From Amorphochlora amoebiformis (taxonomy: Eukaryota > Cercozoa > Chlorarachniophyceae), in NCBI GenBank assembly GCA_054601695.1, contig BAAHQB010000345.1, forward strand, positions 62,001 through 126,000: a stretch of DNA of 64,000 bases. Reading direction: 5' to 3'. The position numbers and the translations under genes were made by a program. Numbering within the stretch: the stretch's first letter is position 1; each line of letters starts with the position of its first letter. The notes below the pieces were generated by a model, which was not told where the DNA came from, searched no databases, and saw only the letters and a program-made list of their open reading frames with translations. Below, one piece after another: positions 38,762-64,000 of the stretch.

Positions 38762-40066
38762 AATGCTAACCCTAACCTAACCCTAGCGCTCTTCTCGCAG
38801 CTTCCGCTACCCCTGTCACCCTTCAGGCACTAACCCTAACCCTAACCCTAACCCTAACCCTAACCCTAACCCTAGCCCTAATCCTCACCACTCTAACCCT
38901 AACCCTAACCCTAACCCTAACCCTTATCTAGATCGCAAAATGAGGGCATCAAGTAACTCTCCCCACCCTCCTCTCGCACGAATCGGAGGTAACCCTAACC
39001 CTAACCCTAACCCTAACCCTAACCCTAACAATGGTCCTAGGACTAAGACATGCTGAATAATCTGATCCTAACCCTAACCCTAACCCTAACCCTAACCCTA
39101 ACCCCGACCTAACCCTAGTGCGGGAGAGTATCAGTATCATTCGGGGGTCGCAGTCAAGAGTTAATGGTACTCCTAACTCGAACCCTAACCTGATAATCTG
39201 ATCCTAACCCTAACCCTAACCCTAAGACATGCTGAATAATCTGATCCTAACCCTAACCCTTCTTCCAATCCTAATCCTAACCCGAGCTCTAGCCTAATCA
39301 TAACCCTAACCCTAACTCGAACCCTAACCCTTTCTTAAAATCCTAACCTTAAACCTAACCCGACACCCTAACCTAACCAAAACCCTAACCCTAACCGTAA
39401 CCCTAACCCTAACCGTAACCCGACACCCTAAATCCACCCCAACACCCTAACCTAACCCTAACCCTAACCACAACCTAACATCCTAAGCTAACCCTAACCC
39501 TAACCCAACACTAACCCAAACCCTAACGTAACACCCTAAGCTAACCCTAACCCTAACCTTAACCTTAACCTTAACCCTAACCGAACACCTTAACCTAACC
39601 CTAACCCAACACCTTAACCTAACCCTAACCTAACCCTAGCCCTAACCCTAACCCAACACCTTAACCTAACCATAACCTAACCCTAACCCTAACCCTAACC
39701 CAACACTTTAACCTAACCCTAACCTAACCCTAGCCCTAACCCTAACCCAACACCTTAACCTAACCATAACCTAACCCTAACCCTAACCCTAACCCAACAC
39801 CTTAACCTAACCCTAACCTAACCCTAGCCCTAACCCTAACCCAACACCTTAACCTAACCATAACCTAACCCTAGCCCTAACCCTAACCCTAACCCAACAC
39901 CTTAACCTAACCCTAACCTAACCCTAACCCTAACCCTAACCCTAACCCTAACCCAACACTCTAACCCAACACCCTCCTAATCTAATCTTAACCCTGACCT
40001 AATCTTAACCCTAACCTAATCTTAACCCTAACCCTAACCCTAACCCTAACCCTAACCTAACCCTAG
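38762..40066 (+). repeat. Large interstitial telomeric CCCTAA array with higher-order structure
   Basis: About 1.3 kb of CCCTAA, pure in places (38828-38875, 38995-39028, 39070-39105) and degenerate elsewhere. From about 39570 to 39960 a higher-order unit alternates, built from CCCAACACCTTAACCTAACC plus either CATAACC or CTAACCTAACCCTAGCC. Copies of the dispersed telomere-associated element interrupt it near 39030 and 39222. The array ends ...CCTAACCCTAG and abuts the exon starting at 40067. Confidence 0.95.
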
Positions 40067-42673
<2,607 letters not shown>

Positions 42674-42968
42674 GTTATGAGCGCAATTTTTAAATTTAAA
42701 AAAAAAAAAAAAGAAAAAAACGGAATTCAAATTTATAAGAATCGTAGAATAGTTTTAAAATACATATATAATCCCAAACTCCAGCAAGCAGTTCACCTCT
42801 CCCACCCTTGGCATACCCACCCCACCGCAGGCAAAGGTTAGGATCAGATTATTCAGCATGTCTTAGTTCTAGGACCATTAACTCCTCCACAGGTTAGGGT
42901 TAGGGTTAGGGTTAGGGTTAGGGTTAGGGTTAGGGTTGATTCGCGGTTTTACGGTATTAGTTTGGCGA

Positions 42969-43020
<52 letters not shown>

Positions 43021-43051
43021 GATCATCTTCTCTAAGCAAAAAGATGGAAAG

Positions 43052-43137
43052 GTAACCCTAACCCTAACCCCTAACCCTAACCCTAACCCTAACCCTAACC
43101 CTAACCCTAACCCCTAACCCTAACCCCTAACCTAACT
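43052..43137 (+). repeat. CCCTAA array with CCCCTAA variants
   Basis: Telomeric hexamers, several expanded to CCCCTAA, directly downstream of the stop codon of the small minus-strand gene at 43138. Confidence 0.9.
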
Positions 43138-43184
43138 TCAGACTGTCCGTCTCTCATAACACCTCGGGTATGTACTATATATAC

Positions 43185-43228
<44 letters not shown>

Positions 43229-43388
43229 ATATATATATATATGTGTGTGTGTGTATTCGTAGGAAATGGATATATATTTATGTATACATGCATATATATA
43301 TATATATTTATATTCATAGGAAGTGGATATATATGCATATATAGATGCAAAGATATTGTGATATACTTTATATATATACATATACATA

Positions 43389-43424
<36 letters not shown>

Positions 43425-43452
43425 CTATGCTACATATATATATGTATATATG

Positions 43453-43484
<32 letters not shown>

Positions 43485-43592
43485 ATGTGTATACGCTTGT
43501 GTACTTGTTCATACATATATTTGTATTGGATACACATGTAAGTTTTCATTATATTTACAGTTTTACATATATACATATATATATATATATAT

Positions 43593-43633
<41 letters not shown>

Positions 43634-44091
43634 CAGTCCCCCAGCTCCTTGGAAGTATTTCTCGTACGGCTTCAAGTAAAACCATAACCCTAACCGTAAC
43701 CCTAACCCTAACCCTAACCCTAACCCTACTCTATAGCCCCACCCTGTGGAGGAGTCAATGGTCCTAGGACTAAGACATGCTGAATAATCTGATCCTAACC
43801 CTACTCTCAGCTGGTCATATATCCGGAGTCGGTCATCAAGAAATATCCATGGGAAGGCTTTCGTTTCTGGAAGTTGAAAATAAATCGTAATATATAAGAA
43901 AGGAAAAAAAAAACACACACACACACACACAATTCCGAGAGTAGTAGTTATACGCAAACCCACAAGAGTTTTCGTAATCCTCAAAAAAAAAAAAAGATAA
44001 GAGCGAGAAAATAAAGATCAAGATGATGATTTATACCCTCTTTCTTTCCTTTCTCCCATATTTCTTTCCTCGCATACTTGTTTGTTGTCAT
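43138..44091 (-). CDS. Small protein (~57 residues), function unknown, 4 exons
   Basis: Exons in transcript order: 44091-44037 ([18 protein letters not shown]), 43866-43805 ([20 protein letters not shown]), 43669-43635 ([11 protein letters not shown]), 43162-43138 (CYERRTV, TGA stop). All phases agree and the main acceptors have good pyrimidine tracts (ATTTTCAACTTCCAG). A TTTTTTTCCAG acceptor sits 5 bp upstream of the ATG, implying a 5' UTR intron. The product is charged and aromatic-rich, not obviously membrane-spanning; the size would suit a small organelle or complex subunit but I cannot name it. The opposite strand is also open across the two central exons ([17 protein letters not shown]), a possible alternative. 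Confidence 0.52.
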
Positions 44092-44131
44092 GGTCCCTGG
44101 AAAAAAATAATAGGTACATGCATGTATGGGT

Positions 44132-44170
<39 letters not shown>

Positions 44171-44239
44171 AGATCATAGTATAGATATATATACATCTGT
44201 AGTTGCAAACGTATGCATATCTAGATATGCGCTAACGTG

Positions 44240-45010
44240 GGCCCAAAAATACCGTCACGGCTAGTAGATTTTTACGGTCAATTTCGCTTAAATGATCCGG
44301 TTTCTAGTTCTAGAGGACATATTTTAGATATTCTAGACATTCTAGTAACACTAGATATATCATAGCACTCGTAGAGATACGCTAAAATCATGATTGCATA
44401 CATCATGTGTGTATATGTGCTAATTTGAACTCTCTAACTGGCTCATGAATATGTATACCCACTCACGGCATAGTTACTCTGGTACTCTCCTAAGATCTCC
44501 TGACATTATTAATTTAGTAAATGATCTATCGTACATCTGGTTATCACTAGTATCATAATATCATACCGTGTACCGTATCTGCGTATAGGCAACTTCAGCT
44601 GCTAGAGCTGTACTATTAATGATTCTAGATATTAGAAGTTTAGAACTGTTTCGGGAGTCTAGCCCGTATATGTGTTGTTTTGAAACCTCTAATCTAGCTA
44701 ATATAAGCTAGGTAGGCCTGGAGTCGCCCTGAACCCAGAAATCCGACATGTTAATGTTGCTAAGGCGAAAGTACCTTATATATTCTGTTTCTGCGAACTT
44801 TCTCTAGTTTCTGGCATTTTCTAGATTTTCTGCCGGTACTAGTAGTTGTCTTGATGATTTAGTCTAGTTAGTTGATGGATTGCCAGACTATAGCTCTAGT
44901 AACTCTGTCACACATATTGATATACGTTACCAAGTATAATATTAATCCATATACTAGATATAGTTGTAGTATATCCTAGATATATATCTCTAGATCTAGT
45001 ATATATATAA
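44240..45010. repeat. CTAG-rich intergenic island 3
   Basis: Between the small gene and the 3' end of the CHID1-like gene, CTAG and its extensions (TCTAGA, ACTAGT, CTAGCTA, GATATAG variants) recur irregularly at high density, in sequence otherwise free of long (TA)n. No gene is supported. Shorter CTAG-bearing sequence continues at 45420-45541, separated by (TA)n and a (GA)n tract near 45293-45320. Confidence 0.75.
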
Positions 45011-45289
45011 TATTATATATATATATATATATGTTTGCGTATATATATATATATATATATATATAGTATATATCTAGTATATATATATATATATATATAT
45101 ATATACTATATATATATACACAAACATATAAATATATAAATAAAAATATGCATTAACTATGATAATGTTGTGTTCACATACATGTGCGCATGTGTAATGT
45201 ACATACGCATATTTTATTATATACATTTTATTTACATATTGATCAAGGCAATACTGTGAGTATATATATACATATATATATATATATAT

Positions 45290-45325
<36 letters not shown>

Positions 45326-45541
45326 ATTTTCGTTCAAAAACTTGATAATTCTCTGAATTCTGCAACTTGCATTACGTATCAGTCTAACAGTCATCGCAAG
45401 GCTCGTAATAACATACTAAGTTCTCGAGTCATGATTCTAGACATTCATCACTAGATTCATCATGATAACTTGAATGAAAATGGAGATAGACGAGACAAAT
45501 GGAGATAGACGAGACCGTATAGCTACAAGGCGTTACAGCGA

Positions 45542-58418
<12,877 letters not shown>

Positions 58419-58585
58419 GGTTTGCAAGATGACATTTCTTCGATATCATAGTTATATATTGTCAAGATATGTGAATATTACGCGAATAATATATTTCCAT
58501 ATCAATAATGAATATAAAAATAATTTCATAATTTCTCGGCTGTGGCGCCAGCAGAGATATCTGGGTCTGACCTGAGAAAGCGGTT
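58419..58585. promoter_or_regulatory. Divergent CHID1-like / ADF promoter region
   Basis: Only 167 bp separate the CHID1-like ATG (58418, minus) and the ADF ATG (58586, plus). The sequence lacks (TA)n. Like the SPT6/RFC3 spacer it looks like a compact bidirectional promoter. No specific motif is identified. Confidence 0.5.
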
Positions 58586-59226
58586 ATGTCGGGCCAAACC
58601 AGTGCTCCAGCGAGCCAAGAGACTTTGAAAGTGTTCAAGAGGGTAAAGCTGAGAGGTAAGAAGAAACTTGACTGGGCTATCTTTAAGATCGACCAGAAGA
58701 TCCAAGAAATCGTCCCCGAGTATGGCCCTGCCCTCTTCCCTTTCCGTCCCTTCCGTTGAACTAAGCTCGCCTGTCCTCCTTTCTCCGTTCTTCTCCCTTT
58801 ATATCCGACCGCTCCATTGTTTCCACTTCTCTCTTTCATCGGAAGAGTAGAAATTCACATCTCAAGCTCTCTCGAGCGGGAGATCTCTGTTTCTCTCTCC
58901 TTCCTCTTACTCGACGTCTCTTTCTCCCTCTCTTGTCTATCATTTCCTGCTCTTGCTCTTCTTTCACTGGCAACAACTAGCCTTCTCAAACCGCCTCCTA
59001 GCATTTCTTGCCTCATACTTCTAGATTCGATCTCTTGGATTTAATGGTAATCCTGATTAAAAAAAAAAGAAAAAAGGCGGGGAGGGAAGGGGTTCGTAAA
59101 ATAATTTAGCGATTTTTTTTCATTTTAGAAAAACAAGTGCCGACGAAAAGTCGAAGAAGGGAATTGATGGCCTCGTGGCGAATTTGCCAGACCTTCAGGT
59201 TATCCAGTATAGTTAAATATATATAC

Positions 59227-59280
<54 letters not shown>

Positions 59281-59292
59281 CATATATATATA

Positions 59293-59337
<45 letters not shown>

Positions 59338-59341
59338 ATTA

Positions 59342-59389
<48 letters not shown>

Positions 59390-59469
59390 GCCAAGATATG
59401 CCGTTTATGATCATGAGTTTAAGACGACGGATGGACGCGCTACGTCTAAGCTATGGTAATATAAATATT

Positions 59470-59512
<43 letters not shown>

Positions 59513-59572
59513 ATATATACATATATACATATATATACACATATATATACACACATGTATATAGATATATTA

Positions 59573-59612
<40 letters not shown>

Positions 59613-59741
59613 AGTTACACTTATATATATAAATGTATACGCTAAGTCTAAGCTATGGTAATATCAACATTTTAGGTTCACACAAATGTATATACTTATT
59701 TAAATAATATGTGTATGTATGTATATATATATGTGAATGTG

Positions 59742-59822
<81 letters not shown>

Positions 59823-59829
59823 ATATGTG

Positions 59830-59869
<40 letters not shown>

Positions 59870-59917
59870 TCTTCTCATTAAGGATATATCCTATTAACAT
59901 AAAGGTTCATCTCATTC

Positions 59918-59977
<60 letters not shown>

Positions 59978-60428
59978 TATATATATACATATACATACAT
60001 TTTCTCATTAAGGATATATCCTATTAACATAAAAGGTTCATCTCATTCACCCCCATCAACTCCAACCAAATTGACCGCATGGTTTACGCGCACGCGCACA
60101 AACCATTCCGCGAAGGCCTCAAGGTCAAAGCTACTATCAGATTATATTCTTAGTGATAACAGCAGACCGTGTTTCTAGGGGTGTTGAGTGCTGTTGTGGT
60201 GATGTGATGAGGTTAGGGTTAGGGTTTGGGTTAGGATCAGATTATCCAGCATGTCTTAGTCCGAGGACCATTGGCTCCTCTATATTGCGGTTAGGGTTAG
60301 GGTTGGGGTTTGGGTGTCTGTAGTGTAATTTAATTAGGGTTCGGGTAGATTGGGTTGGTTTGTGTGTGTGTGTGTGTGTGTGTATGCGTATGTATTCGTA
60401 TTATACGTAAGTGTAATGTATGTATGTA

Positions 60429-60469
<41 letters not shown>

Positions 60470-60473
60470 ATAT

Positions 60474-60507
<34 letters not shown>

Positions 60508-60524
60508 AAAATACATATGCACAT

Positions 60525-60595
<71 letters not shown>

Positions 60596-60691
60596 GTTGT
60601 ATGTAGGGAGTACACCCGTCAAGCTGGACGGACAAGAATGAGTTGTTAATGGAATTTGGGGGTCAAGCCGAGGAGGAAGAGGAAGAAGAGG

Positions 60692-60764
<73 letters not shown>

Positions 60765-60849
60765 TTGTGTGTGTGTGTAATATATATATATATATATATA
60801 TAATATATTTATATATATATTATATATTGAATATGTATATATATATATA

Positions 60850-60903
<54 letters not shown>

Positions 60904-60998
60904 ATATATATAATATATATACATACATATTCGGGTTCGAGGAAGGGAAAAGTATATATATTACATATACATGTATATCATAAATGTGTAAATAATGA

Positions 60999-61035
<37 letters not shown>

Positions 61036-61133
61036 AGATACTTCGCGCATATATTTTTTTTTTTCTTACACATTGCAAAAAACCTGCAGCTGAGTACATA
61101 CATAACACATTCCAGGAGGAGGATTTCGACTAG
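58586..61133 (+). CDS. ADF/cofilin-family actin-binding protein, complete, 6 exons, acidic tail
   Basis: ADF/cofilin proteins sever and depolymerise actin filaments in the cytosol. Exons: 58586-58719, 59129-59198, 59391-59455, 60036-60123, 60607-60690, 61116-61133; 459 nt, 152 residues, all phases compatible. The order follows the ADF-H domain: [20 protein letters not shown] (flexible N-terminus, then helix 1), [20 protein letters not shown] (compare family YVIFKID..KEIVVE), [20 protein letters not shown] (LP..D.RYA.YD), [14 protein letters not shown] (FI.W.P), [20 protein letters not shown] (KMIYASSKDALKK...GV.). The tail Q-A-E-E-E-E... EEDFD is unusually acidic and extends beyond the usual C-terminus. 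The position of the long F-actin-binding helix is occupied by [17 protein letters not shown], with His where most cofilins have Ser-Ser-Lys, so actin affinity may differ. Confidence 0.92.
60144..60350 (+). repeat. TTAGGG with permuted dispersed element in ADF intron 4
   Basis: The right part of the dispersed element (GATAACAGCAGACCGTG ... GGTGTTGAGTGCTGTTG) comes first, then TTAGGG, then its left part (GGATCAGATTATCCAGCATG ... CCATTGGCTCCTC), then more TTAGGG. This is what the junction of two head-to-tail elements separated by telomeric repeats would look like. Confidence 0.8.
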
Positions 61134-61899
61134 CTATATATAGTCCTAGGTTGTTTCTAGAGTTCGCTTGACTCAAAAATACCTGCCAAGCACTGTTTAA
61201 CAGGTCTACTTTCATCGGTACTCGATTGTTGCATCTCTAGAAGCTAGATTCCAGAGATTATGCAGATGACTTTCCAGAAATATTGGTTGACTGAATATTT
61301 CAAAATACAAATGACGAGATGTCATGCAATTGTTTTTCAAGTTGAATGGTTGAGATCATGAGCTCATTAATCCAGCCAATATTGATTCGACTCATCCACT
61401 TCCAATCTTAGTTACCGACAGACAGATTCGAACTAGTAGAAGCTAGTAAGTTACCATGTCTAGAGACTGTCCATAAGAGTCTCACGAAAAATATTTATCG
61501 CAATTGCTAGATTGATCGACTAGATTGATTTTAGCGGTGGCGTTAAACTCAACTAATTCACAAGTCTCTAGCTAGATATAAGTCTGTATATCTCTCTAGC
61601 TCTAGTATCTACTAGATCGCGCGCGAGCTAGCTAGATCTACAGATCTAGATATACTAGCAAGACGGAACACATACTAGATGTCGACATAGAACATCCAGT
61701 ACATGCAGTGAATACCTTCATCAAATATATTTAGATCATCAAACCCGTAAACCAACATTAACGTGGTCCGTAATCTAGGTAATTCTCAAACTTGTAGCTA
61801 ACTTAAATTCTTGAAGCATTAAGTTTCGGTGCACGCGCGCCGCAAGTTATACAAGTTACAGAGCTTCGCATTAGTCACTCGTGTGCAGCGCCTATATAT

Positions 61900-61900
<1 letters not shown>
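61134..61900. repeat. CTAG-rich intergenic island 4
   Basis: Immediately after the ADF stop codon CTAG again becomes very frequent, with nested palindromes such as GCGCGCGAGCTAGCTAGATC near 61620. Sequence is otherwise mixed, without (TA)n or open frames. As with island 1, it starts within about 60 bp of a gene's 3' end. Confidence 0.75.
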
Positions 61901-62971
<1,071 letters not shown>

Positions 62972-63996
62972 CTACTCCAGCTCCACTTCGCCGCCAGCGG
63001 CCTTTATCTTTTCGGCCATTGCCTCCGCCTCGTCTTTAGAGAGATGCTCCTTAATAACAACCGGAGATTTCTCCACCGTCTCCTTGGCCTAAATGGATTT
63101 ATCGAATCATTTTTTTTGACAAAGATGGATTTCGGTTGATTGATACGGGCTCATCCACGAATTAATCGCGGGTCGTATCTTTTGGGGGGGGAAAAAGAGA
63201 GTTCGTATCTGCATACGATAACGACAAGCATACACTGATGTGGAATACAACAAGCATACACTGATGCGGAAATCCATTGTCTGTATGTACCTCCTTGAGC
63301 CCCAGGCCGGTGATGGCCCTAACCTCCTTGATGACCTTAATCTTGCCCTTGGCGTCGAAGCCCTTGAGCTTCACTGCGAATTCGGTCTTCTCCGCAGGTT
63401 TTTCCTCCTCCTTTGGAGCCTCCTCCGCTGCCGGGGCCGGCGCCGCGGCCGGTGCGGCCATCACAGGCTGCTGCATCATCTGCATCTGCTGTTGCTGCCC
63501 TGCCCACGGCGACCGGGCAAGCACATCCTCGTCGGTCACTCCGAACTTGTCCTGATGAACGTATATACAAGTTAGTAAATTATCGGAGTCGGTACTTCAA
63601 CGAATAGGAAGGGTGATGCGTTATATCTCACGCGATATACACCGCTCATTGGTCGCATCTGGTCACCTTGAGCTCGTTGACAAACTGCAAGCTCTCGTAC
63701 ATGTTGAGCTGCATGACGGCCTCGACGAGGGCCTTGACTTTCTTTGTGGGCTTATATGGGTCCTCGGGTATCTCATCCTCCTGTTGGGCAGCGTCCTGGC
63801 GAAGCGACCTGCTAGAGTGGAACGCGCGAAACCTGCCGGAATTCCAAAGGTCAAGGGCGTGATCGAAGGGGAGGGATCTACAGATTATCTGAACTTACGT
63901 GATCTCAACCCGCGGGTACTGGCCACCCGAGCATATCAGCGTGCGCCGACGCGCAAGACTGCGTCCCACGCGACCCACGGCACGGCAAACCTTCAT
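62972..63996 (-). CDS. MRPL12: Mitochondrial ribosomal protein bL12m (L7/L12), complete, 4 exons
   Basis: bL12 forms the ribosomal stalk that recruits and stimulates translation GTPases; the mitochondrial form is nuclear-encoded. Exons in transcript order: 63996-63899, 63832-63667, 63551-63291, 63088-62972; 642 nt, 213 residues, phases compatible. The N-terminus MKVCRAVGRVGRSLARRRTL is Arg-rich without acidic residues, typical of a mitochondrial presequence. The dimerisation domain is KVKALVEAVMQLNMYESLQF followed by VNELKDKFGVTDEDVL. An Ala/Pro/Glu hinge (AAPAAAPAPAAEEAPKEEEK) leads to the C-terminal domain EFAVKLKGFDAKGKIKVIKE, VRAITGLGLKEAKETVEKSP and SKDEAEAMAEKIKAAGGEVE. The hinge is preceded by a Gln/Met-rich stretch (GQQQQMQMMQQ), which is unusual. 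Intron 3 holds a small tandem duplication (ACAAGCATACACTGATG). Confidence 0.95.
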
Positions 63997-64000
63997 TGCC

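Noticed and set aside
63240-63575. Plus-strand open frames over the bL12m hinge
   Set aside because: Antisense of the GC-rich Ala/Pro hinge exon; bL12m on the minus strand explains the conservation.

Overview
This is a nuclear, intron-dense eukaryotic window, probably from a protist or alga. I cannot place it more precisely. The intergenic space and almost every intron are made of long (TA)n tracts. These tracts generate hundreds of spurious Tyr-Ile open frames on both strands. Real coding sequence survives as small islands of balanced composition, mostly 17-160 bp exons with AG/GT borders. Arrays of TTAGGG/CCCTAA (vertebrate-type telomere repeat) are scattered through the right 60%, many of them inside introns.

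I rebuilt genes by chaining islands whose splice phases agree and whose peptides follow a known family in order. Left to right: (1) SPT6, minus, N-terminal 846 codons in 21 exons, running off the left edge (409-11196). (2) RFC3, clamp-loader small subunit, plus, complete in 15 exons (11445-15932), divergent from SPT6 across 248 bp. (3) A four-transmembrane protein with a Cys-rich loop, minus (17901-22094). (4) An unrecognised Pro/Asn/Gln/His-rich protein, minus (24318-26042). (5) A tentative plus gene fragment (27435-28000). (6) An unrecognised multi-pass membrane protein, plus (29064-35503). (7) Tentative genes at 35581-36724 (minus) and 38396-38442 (plus), a Ser/Thr/Arg-rich protein (40067-42673, plus), and a small protein of about 57 residues (43138-44091, minus). 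(8) A CHID1-like GH18-fold protein, minus, complete in 20 exons (45542-58418). (9) An ADF/cofilin-family protein, plus, complete in 6 exons (58586-61133), divergent from the CHID1-like gene across 167 bp. (10) Mitochondrial ribosomal protein bL12m, minus, complete in 4 exons (62972-63996).

The named genes are housekeeping functions (chromatin and transcription, DNA replication, actin turnover, mitochondrial translation) and do not form a pathway. The unusual part is the non-coding architecture. Exon edges are repeatedly copied, with their splice site, into the neighbouring intron ('echoes'), in two cases expanded into arrays of decoy donors or acceptors. Telomere-repeat blocks abut exons, mostly with CCCTAA on the coding strand, where each unit contains the branch-point-like string CTAAC. 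A roughly 140-bp unique element recurs between TTAGGG blocks. Several intergenic regions are packed with the tetranucleotide CTAG. RFC3 has a pair of duplicated micro-exons that the reading frame makes mutually exclusive, and two introns use GC instead of GT donors. No rRNA, tRNA, CRISPR array or recognisable transposase was found.
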